Part shown: positions 31,884-40,278 of the stretch, one piece after another | Layout: every line of letters begins with the position of its first letter | Numbering within the stretch: position 1 is the first letter of the stretch | Origin: Actinomycetota bacterium | Lineage (GTDB): Bacteria; Actinomycetota; Nitriliruptoria; Nitriliruptorales; Nitriliruptoraceae | Reading direction: 5' to 3' | Length of the DNA: 64,000 bases | Assembly: GCA_019347575.1 (NCBI GenBank) | Contig: JAHWKY010000006.1 | Coordinates: 1 to 64,000, forward strand | Notes under the pieces: model-generated | Databases searched by the model: none | Told to the model about the DNA's origin: nothing | Seen by the model: only the letters and a program-made list of their open reading frames with translations | Made by a program: the position numbers and the translations under genes

Positions 31884-33089
31884 ATGGACCTGTCGTTCAG
31901 CCCCGAGCAGGAAGCGTTCCGGACGCAGCTGCGCACGTGGCTCGATGCCAACCGCACGTGGGATGCGCACGCTGGACCACCGCGGTTCGACGACCTCGCC
32001 GAGGAGGTCGAGTGGCTCCGCGGTTGGCAACGGCGCCTGGCCGACGGCGGATGGGTCGGCGTCGCGTGGCCCGCCGACCACGGAGGACGCGGCACCGGCA
32101 CCGCGGAGCACTACATCGTCCAGGAGGAGCTGGCACGGGCTGGTTCGCCGGAACTGGCGGGGCGGATCGGCGTCAACCTCGCAGGACCGACGCTGCTGGC
32201 GCACGGGACCGACGAGCAGAAGGCGCGGTGGCTGCCGCGGATCCTGACCGCTGAGGACCTGTGGTGCCAGCTGTTCAGCGAGCCCGAGGCGGGGAGCGAT
32301 CTGGCGTCGGTGCGCACGCGGGGCGAGCGTGTCGAGGGTGGCTGGCGCGTGACGGGGCAGAAGGTCTGGACCAGCTACGCGCAGTTCGCCGACTGGGGAT
32401 TGTGCCTGGTCCGCAGCGATCCGGATGCGCCCAAGCACCACGGCATCACCTACCTGGTGATCGACATGCACGCAGCCGGGATCGAGATCCGGCCGCTACG
32501 GCAGATCACGGACGAGGTCGAGTTCAACGAGGTCTTCCTCGAGGACGTGTTCGTGCCGGACGAGAACCGCATCGGCCGGGAGCACGAGGGGTGGGCGGTT
32601 ACCCGCTCGACGCTGTCCCACGAGCGAGGTACGTCGCCTCGCCAGCTCGTCAAGCACCTGCAGCTGGTCGAGGAGCTCCTGCGGCTCGCGCTCGAGACGG
32701 GACGCATCGAGGACCCACGCATCGAGCAACGCGTCGCCACCGCGTACGCCGACGTCCGCATCTTCCAGCTGCACAACTGGCGCACGCTGTCGCGCCTCGA
32801 GAAGGGCCTCGACCCGGGTCCGGAGGGGTCGCTGCTGAAGCTGTACTGGTCGGAGCGCAGCCAGGACCTCCACGAGACGCTGATGGAGGTGCTCGGCCCG
32901 GCAGCACCGCTGTGGCACGGCGCCGACGCCAACCCCGGCGACGGGCGGCTGCAGCGTTCGTGGCTGTACTACCAGGCGGCGACGATCTTCGCCGGCACCA
33001 GCGAGATCCAACGCAACATCATCGGCGAGCGTCTGCTCGGCTTGCCGCGCGAACCCAGGAGGCACGATGAGCGACGAGACGACGCCTGA
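31884..33089 (+). CDS. Acyl-CoA dehydrogenase, long FadE type
   Basis: A 401-aa FAD enzyme. It shows WCQLFSEPEAGSDLASVRT, GQKVWTSYAQFADWGLCLVR and the C-terminal FAGTSEIQRNIIGERLLGLP. ATG 31884 is preferred over ATG 31875, because the AGGA at 31872-31875 is well spaced for it and the family opens MDLSFSPEQ. The 3' end overlaps the enoyl-CoA hydratase start by 23 bp. It may pair with the divergent short FadE (30659-31669). Confidence 0.85.
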   Translation: MDLSFSPEQEAFRTQLRTWLDANRTWDAHAGPPRFDDLAEEVEWLRGWQRRLADGGWVGVAWPADHGGRGTGTAEHYIVQEELARAGSPELAGRIGVNLAGPTLLAHGTDEQKARWLPRILTAEDLWCQLFSEPEAGSDLASVRTRGERVEGGWRVTGQKVWTSYAQFADWGLCLVRSDPDAPKHHGITYLVIDMHAAGIEIRPLRQITDEVEFNEVFLEDVFVPDENRIGREHEGWAVTRSTLSHERGTSPRQLVKHLQLVEELLRLALETGRIEDPRIEQRVATAYADVRIFQLHNWRTLSRLEKGLDPGPEGSLLKLYWSERSQDLHETLMEVLGPAAPLWHGADANPGDGRLQRSWLYYQAATIFAGTSEIQRNIIGERLLGLPREPRRHDERRDDA

Positions 33090-33957
33090 CGAGGTCCACA
33101 TCGGGACGGCGATGCGTCAGCGCCGTCTCGACGCCGTCTCCTACACGGTCGAGGACCACGTCGCCACGGTGACGATGGAGCGTCCCGGCAAGCGCAACGC
33201 CATGAACACCATCCTGATCGACGACCTCGATCGCGCCTTCGCGGACCTCGACGAGGATGACGAGGTCCGCGTCGTGATCGTCGCCGGCGCCGGCGACCAC
33301 TTCTGCGCCGGTCACGACCTCAAGGGCATCCTCGATCCCGCCGCCGCCGATCACTGGCGCGAGATGCGCGAGACGGCGGAGGGCAAGCTGCGCCACGAGG
33401 AGGTCATGTTCTACGAGCGCTCGCTGTCCATCCGCGACTTCCGCAAGCCGACCATCGCCGCGGTCCAGGGCGCGTGCATGGCAGCCGGGGTGATGCTCGC
33501 CGCCATGTGCGACCTCATCGTGGCGGCCGATGATGCCTTCTTCGCCAACCCGGTGCTGAGGATGAGCGGGGCGGGGGTCGAGCTGCTCGTCGAGCCGTAC
33601 GAGCTGGGCTTCCGCAAGGCGAAGGAGTTCCTGTTCACCGGGATGACCATCGATGCGCAGGAGGCGTGGCGCCTGGGGTTCGTCAACCGCGTCGTCCCGC
33701 GCGCGTCTCTGGAGTCAGACACCCACGAGCTGGCCGAGGAGGTCGCCAAGGTCCCGCCGATCACGGCGCAGATGGTGAAGCGGTCGATCAACGACGCACA
33801 GGATCTCGCCGGTCAGCGTCAGGCGTGGCGCAACCACTTCATGATCCACCAGTTCACCTCCAACACCCAGACCGCGCTCGGGATGCTCGAGAGGCGCAAG
33901 CAGGCGGGGTCGATGAAGGAGGTCTTCGAGCAGCGCGACGCCGGCGACGAGGGATGA
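33067..33957 (+). CDS. Enoyl-CoA hydratase/isomerase
   Basis: A 296-aa crotonase-fold enzyme with MERPGKRNAMNTILID, GAGDHFCAGHDLKG (oxyanion hole) and VQGACMAAGVMLAAMCDLIVA. Compared with ordinary hydratases, the second active-site region reads FANPVLRMSGAGVELLVEP, so the usual catalytic Glu pair may be changed. AGGAGG lies 6 nt before ATG 33067. It is in a run with the preceding dehydrogenase and the CoA-transferase that follows after 36 bp. Confidence 0.82.
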   Translation: MSDETTPDEVHIGTAMRQRRLDAVSYTVEDHVATVTMERPGKRNAMNTILIDDLDRAFADLDEDDEVRVVIVAGAGDHFCAGHDLKGILDPAAADHWREMRETAEGKLRHEEVMFYERSLSIRDFRKPTIAAVQGACMAAGVMLAAMCDLIVAADDAFFANPVLRMSGAGVELLVEPYELGFRKAKEFLFTGMTIDAQEAWRLGFVNRVVPRASLESDTHELAEEVAKVPPITAQMVKRSINDAQDLAGQRQAWRNHFMIHQFTSNTQTALGMLERRKQAGSMKEVFEQRDAGDEG

Positions 33958-33993
33958 CCGCCGCCACCGCGAAGCCGTGACGGTGCGGTCGCC

Positions 33994-35220
33994 GTGACGG
34001 ATGCCCCGCAGCCGCTCGCCGGCCTACGTGTGCTCGACGTCGGCACGCGCATCAGCGCCCCGTTCTGCGCCGCCATCCTCGGTGAGCAGGGCGCCGAGGT
34101 CATCAAGGTCGAGGATCCGCGGGGCGGGGACTTCATGCGCGGCATCGGTCCGTTCCAGGATGGCTACTCGCTGTGGTGGGCGGTCGAGGGAAGAGGTCGC
34201 AAGAGCGTCACCTGCGACCTGCGCAGCGAGCGCGGTCAGGAGCTGTTCCGTTCGCTGGCGGTGCATGCGGACGTCGTGGTCGAGAACTTCCGCCCCGGCA
34301 CCGTCGAGCGCTGGAACATCGGGCCCGACGACCTGCCCGACCGCATCGTCTACGTGCGCATCTCCGCGTTCGGCCAGGACGGCCCGTACCGCGACCGCCC
34401 CGGCCTCGACCGCGTCGGCATCGCGGTAGGGGGTCTGCTGCACCTCACCGGAGAACCCGACCGACCCCCCGTCCGGCCCGGCATCACGTTGTCGGACTAC
34501 CTCACGGGCACGTTCGCCGCCGAGGCTGCCGTCGCCGCGCTCTACGAACGCGATGCCCGCGGACGCGGACCCGGGCGGGAGGGTGGCAGGGGCGTCGGGC
34601 GCGTGATCGACGCCCCGCTGTACGGCTCCATCCTGCGCGTGCTCGAGTGGACCATCGCCGGCCACGACCACCTCGACATCGTCCGCAGCCGGCACGGCAA
34701 CCGCATCCCGACCTCCGCCCCGATGGACAACTTCCCCTGCGCCGACGAGGTCGTGGTCTGCATCGCCGCGGGCTCGGATGCCAACTTCGCGCGCCTCTGC
34801 ACCGCCATGGAGCGCCCCGAGCTTCCCGAGGATCCGCGCTTCATCACCCTGACCCACCGCGTCGAGCACAGCGACGAGCTGCACGCGATCGTCGGGGCGT
34901 GGTGCGCATCGCTGCCTTCCGAGGAGGTGGAGCAGCGCTGCCTCGCGAGCAACGTCCCCGCCTCGCGCGCGTACACCGCCGCCGACATCGCGACCGACCC
35001 GCACCTGGCCGCGCGCGGCGACGTCGTCACCATCGAGGACCCCGTGGTGGGATCGATCCGCCAGCAGGCGCCCTACCCCCGCTTCGACGGCGTGCCGCCG
35101 CCCGTCCCCCGCGGGGCGCCGCGACTCGGCGAGCACGACGACGAGGTGTGGGGCGGCCTCGTCGGCCTCAGCGACGCCGACCTCGCCGACCTCCGCGCCG
35201 CCCGCATCCTCCGAACTTGA
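33994..35220 (+). CDS. Class III (CaiB/BaiF-type) CoA-transferase
   Basis: A 408-aa enzyme moving CoA between carboxylic acids. The N-terminal LAGLRVLDVGTRISAPFCAAILGEQGAEVIKVEDPRGGD is characteristic; the catalytic Asp lies in the region around LHLTGEPDRPPVRPG. GRKSVTCDLRSERGQELF and VVVENFRPGTVERW are also conserved. It begins at GTG 33994. The stop TGA is in the left arm of stem-loop repeat copy 2. It probably ends the dehydrogenase/hydratase/transferase operon, recycling CoA. Confidence 0.87.
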   Translation: MTDAPQPLAGLRVLDVGTRISAPFCAAILGEQGAEVIKVEDPRGGDFMRGIGPFQDGYSLWWAVEGRGRKSVTCDLRSERGQELFRSLAVHADVVVENFRPGTVERWNIGPDDLPDRIVYVRISAFGQDGPYRDRPGLDRVGIAVGGLLHLTGEPDRPPVRPGITLSDYLTGTFAAEAAVAALYERDARGRGPGREGGRGVGRVIDAPLYGSILRVLEWTIAGHDHLDIVRSRHGNRIPTSAPMDNFPCADEVVVCIAAGSDANFARLCTAMERPELPEDPRFITLTHRVEHSDELHAIVGAWCASLPSEEVEQRCLASNVPASRAYTAADIATDPHLAARGDVVTIEDPVVGSIRQQAPYPRFDGVPPPVPRGAPRLGEHDDEVWGGLVGLSDADLADLRAARILRT

Positions 35221-35261
35221 ATACCTGGGCACATCTGAGCGCTCCCAAGTATTCAAGTTCG
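35212..35261. repeat. Stem-loop repeat family A, copy 2
   Basis: 13-bp arms CGAACTTGAATAC (35212-35224) and GTATTCAAGTTCG (35249-35261). As in copy 1, the left arm provides the stop of the preceding gene, again giving Arg-Thr-stop as the last codons. It lies between convergent genes and could be a two-way terminator. Confidence 0.85.
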
Positions 35262-35295
35262 TGATGCGCGGATGCGCCGTCGCCAAGACAAGGGG

Positions 35296-36210
35296 TCACA
35301 GCTCGGCGAGGGCGTGGAGCTGCTCGATGCACTCGGGGCGCGAGCCGTGGCGGAGGCGCACGTTGAGAGCGGTCGCCCCGACACCCCGATGCGCAGCCGC
35401 GACCTCGCGCACGTGGTCGGGGTCCCCGATGGGGTCGAGCAACTCGTCGGGGTGGAGCACCACGTCCAACCCGCGGCGGCGCCCCGTCCACGCGGCGGTC
35501 TCGCGGGCGGCATCGAGCAGCCCGCGGACCTCGTCGAGGCCGAGGCCGAACGGCACCCAGCCGTCGCCGAGCTCGACCGCGCGGCGCAGTGACCGCGCGG
35601 TGCGTCCGCCCACCCAGATGGCCACGTCGGGGCGCGGGGCGCGGGGGTCGATGACGAGAGCGTCGAAGGAGTAGTGCGCCCCGCTGTACGAGGGCACCGC
35701 CTCACCCCAGGCGGCGCGGATAGCGCGGATGGCGTCATCGGCACGCGCGCCCCGCCCGTCGAACGGCGCATCGAGCAGCGCGAACTCCTCCTGGAGCGAG
35801 CCGACGCCGACCCCGAGGATCACCCGGCCCCGGGACATCACGTCCAGCGTGCTGTAGCGCTTCACGATCGCGAGCGGGTGGTGGTAGCCGAGCACGAGCA
35901 CGTGCGTGGCCAGCCGGATGTGTTCGGTCCGCCCCGCCAGGAACGACAACGTCGCCAGCGGGTCGTAGTAGCGCGCGCCCCGCTTCGTGACCGCCGACCG
36001 TGGCACGGCGACGTGCTCCGATGCGGTCAGGTGCTGGAACCCCAACTCATCGGCCACCGACGCGATCGCGACGACGTCGCCGGGTGTCGCGGTGAGCTCC
36101 CACTCGTTGTGCAGCCGCGGGTTCATCGTGACGACGGGAGTGACCAGCCCGACCGGCAGTCCCTCCACCGCGACCGACCACGGCGTGCCCGACAAGTCCA
36201 ACGCGGGCAC
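35296..36210 (-). CDS. LLM-class F420-dependent oxidoreductase
   Basis: A 304-aa TIM-barrel protein of the luciferase-like monooxygenase group that usually uses coenzyme F420. Visible are LGFQHLTASEHVAVP, the typical RTEHIRLATHVLVLGYHHPL, GRVILGVGVGSLQEEF, and DVAIWVGGRTARSLRRAVELGDGWVP. GTG 36210 starts 4 nt after the alpha/beta hydrolase stop; the longer frame upstream lies over that gene. The two genes form a unit, probably oxidising and hydrolysing one substrate. Confidence 0.83.
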   Translation of the reverse strand: MPALDLSGTPWSVAVEGLPVGLVTPVVTMNPRLHNEWELTATPGDVVAIASVADELGFQHLTASEHVAVPRSAVTKRGARYYDPLATLSFLAGRTEHIRLATHVLVLGYHHPLAIVKRYSTLDVMSRGRVILGVGVGSLQEEFALLDAPFDGRGARADDAIRAIRAAWGEAVPSYSGAHYSFDALVIDPRAPRPDVAIWVGGRTARSLRRAVELGDGWVPFGLGLDEVRGLLDAARETAAWTGRRRGLDVVLHPDELLDPIGDPDHVREVAAAHRGVGATALNVRLRHGSRPECIEQLHALAEL

Positions 36211-36214
36211 CCGG

Positions 36215-36967
36215 TTACGCCCCGAGCAGATCGAGCTCGGCGAGCGTGGCGACGAACCGGCCCGGGTGGCGGAAGACCCAGTCGTGATCGACGCGACCCC
36301 CGTCGGGTGAGGCGACAGCCAGGAACGGAGCGCGCAGCCGCAGCGCCAGCAGTTGTCCCCACGCCACCGGCAGCAGCGAGTCGTCCCGCGCCCACAGCAC
36401 CGCCGCCTCGACGTCGGACGCCGCGACCGCATCGGCCATCGGTTCCATCTCGAGTCGGAAGCCCCACCACCCGGCCCGCGCGATGTTGCGGGGCCGCGTG
36501 ACGACCGTGCCCACGAACGCGCGCGCCCCGGGCCCCGAGATCAGTGGGAGGAAGTGGCGGCCGGGGCGCCCGAGCCGGGCGAGATCGCGACGCGTCGGAG
36601 CGGTCATGGCGTCCACGAGGACGAGGCGCTTGACGAGGTCGGGTCGCTCGGCGGCGAGCACGAGCCCCAACGCGCCGCCGAACGAGTGCCCGATGACCGT
36701 GGCTGGTGGACCGCCGATGTCGACGAGAAGGCGTGCCAGCCCACCCAACGCCATCTCGATCTCCCAGGTCCGGTCGGGAACCCGCAGCCACCACGGCACG
36801 ATGACCCGGTGGTGGGTGCTCAGCCGGTCGATCGTGCCCTGGTACGCCGATGGGGCGAGCGCGAAGGCGTGCAGCAGCAGGAGCGGCGGGCCGTCGCCTG
36901 CCACGACGGCCTGGAGCGCCGGACCGCGCCCGCGATCCGAGCCACCGACCGCGTGCACCTCGGTCAT
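36215..36967 (-). CDS. Alpha/beta hydrolase
   Basis: A 250-aa hydrolase. The elbow VIGHSFGGALGLVLA carries the nucleophile Ser near residue 90, PPLLLLHAFALAPSAYQG is the oxyanion loop, and a C-terminal GRVDHDWVFRHPGRFVA provides the likely His. ATG 36967 has AAGGAG just 2 nt upstream. It is divergent from the TetR gene and shares operator 5 in between, so it is a probable regulon member. Substrate unknown. Confidence 0.82.
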   Translation of the reverse strand: MTEVHAVGGSDRGRGPALQAVVAGDGPPLLLLHAFALAPSAYQGTIDRLSTHHRVIVPWWLRVPDRTWEIEMALGGLARLLVDIGGPPATVIGHSFGGALGLVLAAERPDLVKRLVLVDAMTAPTRRDLARLGRPGRHFLPLISGPGARAFVGTVVTRPRNIARAGWWGFRLEMEPMADAVAASDVEAAVLWARDDSLLPVAWGQLLALRLRAPFLAVASPDGGRVDHDWVFRHPGRFVATLAELDLLGA

Positions 36968-37053
36968 CGCTCCTTCTCGCCCGGGTGATCCTGGCCCATC
37001 GGCGCCGGCATCCCCACCGTCCGCCGATCCCGCGCGACGACCGTACCCGATTC

Positions 37054-37071
37054 CCTGACGGAGCTGTCAGG
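37054..37071. promoter_or_regulatory. TetR-type operator, site 5 (regulator's own promoter)
   Basis: CCTGACGGAGCTGTCAGG: perfect CCTGAC/GTCAGG arms and AGCT centre. It directly precedes TAGGCT, the regulator's -10, and lies between the TetR gene and the divergent hydrolase. This position is the main link between the motif and this regulator. Confidence 0.7.
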
Positions 37072-37077
37072 TAGGCT
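37072..37077 (+). promoter_or_regulatory. -10 element of the TetR regulator gene
   Basis: TAGGCT (TANNNT), 9 nt before ATG 37087. The transcript would have a leader of at most a few bases. Confidence 0.45.
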
Positions 37078-37086
37078 CCCGCGGCC

Positions 37087-37755
37087 ATGGCGAAGAACGA
37101 TGATGATGCTGCTGCCGGTCGCCCTCGCGGCGGCGCTCCGGCTCAGGAGCGCGAGCTGCGCGCGCAGGGCAAGAAGACCATGCGCAAGCTGCTGGACGCC
37201 GGCAAGCGCGTGTTCGCTGACCGTGGCTTCCACGCCGCGCGCGTCGACGACATCGTCAAGGTCGCCCGGACCAGCCACGGCACCTTCTACCTCTACTTCT
37301 CCAACAAGGAGGACCTGCTCCGAGCCCTGATCGACGCCGCCTCAGAGGAGATGGTGCAGCTTGCCGAGACCCTGCCAGACGTCGAGAAGGGAGCGCGCGG
37401 GTACGAGGCGCTGCGCGCGTGGCTCGACCGCTTCACCGACCTGTACGAGGAGCACGGGGCGGTCGTGCGCACGTGGATCGAGGCGGAGACGCGCAGCAAC
37501 GACTTCGCTCTCGTTGGAGCGGAGGTCCTGGGTGGGTTCAGCGCTGCGCTCGCCAAGCGCATCGAGGCCGCCGATACCACCGGGGCGCTCGATCCTGGCA
37601 TCGCTGCCGTCGCGTTCGTCGCGATGATCGAGCGCTTCTTCTACATCCGCACCGCGATGGGTCGGATGTTGCCCTTCGACCGCGACGCGACCCTGGACAC
37701 ACTGACGACGATCATCCACGCCGGGGTGTTCGGCGGGCAGCGCCGGAAGCGCTGA
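37087..37755 (+). CDS. TetR-family transcriptional regulator
   Basis: A 222-aa repressor-type protein. The N-terminal helix-turn-helix lies at about residues 50-80: FADRGFHAARVDDIVKVART followed by SHGTFYLYFSNKEDLL, the hallmark of TetR. The C-terminal domain is helical and would bind a ligand, possibly an acyl-CoA. It begins with a basic, disordered stretch of about 30 residues. Operator 5 is 16 bp upstream, implying autoregulation, and the same palindrome occurs before six other transcription units. The stop is 3 nt before a FadE gene. Confidence 0.88.
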   Translation: MAKNDDDAAAGRPRGGAPAQERELRAQGKKTMRKLLDAGKRVFADRGFHAARVDDIVKVARTSHGTFYLYFSNKEDLLRALIDAASEEMVQLAETLPDVEKGARGYEALRAWLDRFTDLYEEHGAVVRTWIEAETRSNDFALVGAEVLGGFSAALAKRIEAADTTGALDPGIAAVAFVAMIERFFYIRTAMGRMLPFDRDATLDTLTTIIHAGVFGGQRRKR

Positions 37756-37758
37756 CAC

Positions 37759-38787
37759 TTGGACCTGACGGTCAGCGAGACGCAGATCGAGCTGCGGGAG
37801 TCGGTCCGGGGCGTCCTCGAGCGTGAGTGCAGCGCCGAGGTGCTGCGTCGTCGCATCGAGGGAGGCGAGCGCCCCGAGGCACTGTGGCAGCGGATGGTCG
37901 AGCTCGGCTGGCCGGCGCTGACGATTCCGACCGAGTACGACGGGCTGGGTTTCGGCTTCGCCGAACTGCTCGTCGTGCTCGAGGAGATCGGGCGCGCGGC
38001 TGCACCCGGGCCGCTCCTGCCCACGGTGACTCAGCTGCTCCCCGCGGTCGCCCGCGAGGTCGATCTGCTCGCGGACATCGCCGCTGGGAACCGCACCGGC
38101 AGTCTGGTGACCGGCGATCTGCGACTCGACGGCGACGCCGTGCAGGGCACGGCACGGCACGTGCTGGAAGGTTCATGGGTGGACACCTTCGTGGTCGTCG
38201 TCGCTTCCGAGGGCGACGCGACGGTCCACCTCGTCGACGCGACTCAGACGCAGCGGACCCCGGAGCAGACCGTCGACGCGACCCGCGAGCTCACCACGGT
38301 CACGTTCGACGCTGCTCCTGCCCGGCAGGTCGGTGGCCGCGATCTCGCCGAGGCGGTTCGGGATCACGCGACGATCGGTCTGGCCTGCGAGACGGTGGGG
38401 ACGATCCAGCGGCTGCTGACGATGACCCTCGACTACGTCCGCGTCCGCGAGCAGTTCGACCGTCCCATCGGGTCCTTCCAGGCGGTGAAGCACCAGCTCG
38501 CCGACGCCCACGTCGCCACCGAGAAGGCTCAGGCCGTGACCTGGTACGCGGCGCTGACGGTGGCCGAGGACGATCCGCGACGCAGCCTCGCCGGGTCCAT
38601 GGCGAAGGCTGCAGCGGGTGAGGCGGCCCGACTCGTGGCGGCGCGCGCGGTCCAGCTGCACGGCGGGATCGGCTACACGTGGGAACACGACCTGCACCTG
38701 TACGTCAAGCGCGCCCGCGCCGACGCGGTCCTGCTCGGCGACCCCGCAGCGCACCGCGCCCGGGTGGCGGACCTGCTCGGGGCCTGA
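37759..38787 (+). CDS. Acyl-CoA dehydrogenase, short FadE type
   Basis: A 342-aa member of the same short class as the 30659-31669 gene, with HGGIGYTWEHDLHLYVKRARAD at the C-terminus and VRVREQFDRPIGSFQAVKHQLAD. It starts at TTG 37759, 3 nt after the TetR stop, so regulator and enzyme are co-transcribed and would be auto-controlled together. These enzymes often form alpha2-beta2 heterotetramers that act on bulky CoA esters such as steroid rings or side chains. The partner subunit is not adjacent. Confidence 0.83.
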   Translation: MDLTVSETQIELRESVRGVLERECSAEVLRRRIEGGERPEALWQRMVELGWPALTIPTEYDGLGFGFAELLVVLEEIGRAAAPGPLLPTVTQLLPAVAREVDLLADIAAGNRTGSLVTGDLRLDGDAVQGTARHVLEGSWVDTFVVVVASEGDATVHLVDATQTQRTPEQTVDATRELTTVTFDAAPARQVGGRDLAEAVRDHATIGLACETVGTIQRLLTMTLDYVRVREQFDRPIGSFQAVKHQLADAHVATEKAQAVTWYAALTVAEDDPRRSLAGSMAKAAAGEAARLVAARAVQLHGGIGYTWEHDLHLYVKRARADAVLLGDPAAHRARVADLLGA

Positions 38788-38800
38788 CCGTACGGGTCAG
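38784..38800. terminator. Short palindrome spanning two convergent stop codons
   Basis: CTGACC-GTACG-GGTCAG. It contains the TGA of the FadE gene (38785-38787) and the TGA of the LivF-like gene (minus strand, 38797-38799). It may work as a weak bidirectional terminator; the spacer length differs from the TetR operators. Confidence 0.4.
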
Positions 38801-39492
38801 ACGCCGAGGTAGGTCTCGGCGAGGTGGTCGGAAGCTTCGAGCTCGTCGGGCTCGCCGGCCCAGACGACCTGACCGCGGCTGAGGATGTAGACCAGATCCG
38901 CGAGCGCCAGCGCCTGCGTGGCGTACTGCTCGACCAGCAGGACGGTCCGGCCCTCTTGGTGCAGCGCCCGGACCGTGTCGAAGATGTTCGCGACGAGTAG
39001 CGGAGCCAGGCCGAGGGACAGTTCGTCGGCCATCAGCAGTACGGGGTCGCTGGCAACCGCGCGGGCGAGCGCGAGCATCTGCTGCTCCCCTCCTGACAAC
39101 GTGCCCGCCGGTTGATCGACCCGCTCGGCCAACCTCGGGAAGTACCGCATCACGTCGTCGCGGCGTTCATCGTGTCCGGCAAGCGCGAGTTGGAGGTTGT
39201 CGGCGACCGTGAGGTTGGGGAAGATCCCGCGGCCCTCCGGGATCAGACAGATGCCGTCGAGGCTGCGCTGGTACGCCGGCGATCCGTCGAGGTCCTCCCC
39301 ACGGATCCGGATCGAACCGGCGCTCGGCTCGACGAGACCCGCGACCGCCTTGAGGGTCGTCGACTTCCCCGCACCGTTGGGGCCGAGCAGCGCGACGACG
39401 CTCCCCTCGGGCACGACCAGGTCGATGCCGACGAGCGCGGGCAGCTTCCCGTAGTGGACGACGAGGTTCTCGACTTCGAGCAGGGCACTCAC
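38797..39492 (-). CDS. livF: ABC transporter ATPase, LivF type
   Basis: A 231-aa ATPase. Walker A LLGPNGAGKSTTLK, signature LSGGEQQMLALARA and Walker B VLLMADELSLGLAP are intact; size and order match LivF of branched-chain amino-acid/amide transporters. It overlaps the LivG-like gene by 4 nt. It is the last gene of the minus-strand transport operon. The true solute may be an organic acid or aromatic compound, as is common for this family. Confidence 0.88.
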   Translation of the reverse strand: MSALLEVENLVVHYGKLPALVGIDLVVPEGSVVALLGPNGAGKSTTLKAVAGLVEPSAGSIRIRGEDLDGSPAYQRSLDGICLIPEGRGIFPNLTVADNLQLALAGHDERRDDVMRYFPRLAERVDQPAGTLSGGEQQMLALARAVASDPVLLMADELSLGLAPLLVANIFDTVRALHQEGRTVLLVEQYATQALALADLVYILSRGQVVWAGEPDELEASDHLAETYLGV

Positions 39493-40277
39493 GATGCCGC
39501 CTCGGTGCCGAGGTACGCAGCACGGACGCCCTCGTTCTGTCGGATCAGAGCGGGCGTGCCCTCGGCCAGCAGCTCGCCGAAGTCGAGCACGTAGACGTAG
39601 TCGCTCAGCTCGAGCACGAAGCTCATGTCGTGTTCGACCAGGAGGACCGACGTGCCCCCGTCGCGGACCCGACGCACCAGGTCAGCGAGGTGCTGTGACT
39701 CCTCGGCACGGAGACCCGAGCTCGGCTCGTCCAGCATGAGCAGACGCGGCTTGGTGACGATGGCCCGAGCGAACTCGACGACCCGGGCGGTGCCCAGCGG
39801 CAGCTCACCGGCCGCGACATCGGCCCGGTCCTGCAAGCCGGTCATCTCGAGGACCACGTCGACCTGTGCGTCGGCCTCGTACCGGGTCTCGATCGTCGCG
39901 GGTAGCGCGAAGAGGTCGCTGACCACGTCCCCCGACCCGTACCGCGCCTCGAACGCCGCCAGCACGTTCTCGCGCACGGTCAACGTTCGGAACAGCTCCA
40001 GACGCTGGTACGTGCGTGCGACCCCGAGGTGCGCACGTCGATCAGCGGGCCAGCCCGTGACGTCCTGTCCGAACAGCTGCACCCGACCGACCGTGGGTGG
40101 GTAGACGCCCGTGACGCAGTTGAAGAACGTCGTCTTGCCGGCACCGTTCGGTCCGATCAGGCCGACGATGCCGCGGGGCGGGACCACGAGCGAGACGTCC
40201 TGGAGCGCGGTGAGGCCGCCGAAGCGCTTGGTGATCCGTGAGGCCTGGAGTGGGTAGGCGACCCTGCGTGCGCCCAC
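39489..40277 (-). CDS. livG: ABC transporter ATPase, LivG type
   Basis: A 262-aa ATPase with Walker A LIGPNGAGKTTFFNCV, a LivG-type signature LPLGTARVVEFARAIV, Walker B RLLMLDEPSSGL and the C-terminal helix GTPALIRQNEGVRAAYLG typical of LivG. It begins at GTG 40277, 1 nt after the binding-protein gene. With LivF it would energise the fused permease encoded divergently at 42099. Confidence 0.88.
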   Translation of the reverse strand: MGARRVAYPLQASRITKRFGGLTALQDVSLVVPPRGIVGLIGPNGAGKTTFFNCVTGVYPPTVGRVQLFGQDVTGWPADRRAHLGVARTYQRLELFRTLTVRENVLAAFEARYGSGDVVSDLFALPATIETRYEADAQVDVVLEMTGLQDRADVAAGELPLGTARVVEFARAIVTKPRLLMLDEPSSGLRAEESQHLADLVRRVRDGGTSVLLVEHDMSFVLELSDYVYVLDFGELLAEGTPALIRQNEGVRAAYLGTEAAS

Positions 40278-40278
40278 G

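Noticed and set aside
38784-38800. TetR-type operator between FadE and livF
   Set aside because: The spacer is 5 rather than 6 nt with CTGACC arms, and the site lies between two convergent stops, where an operator would serve no promoter.
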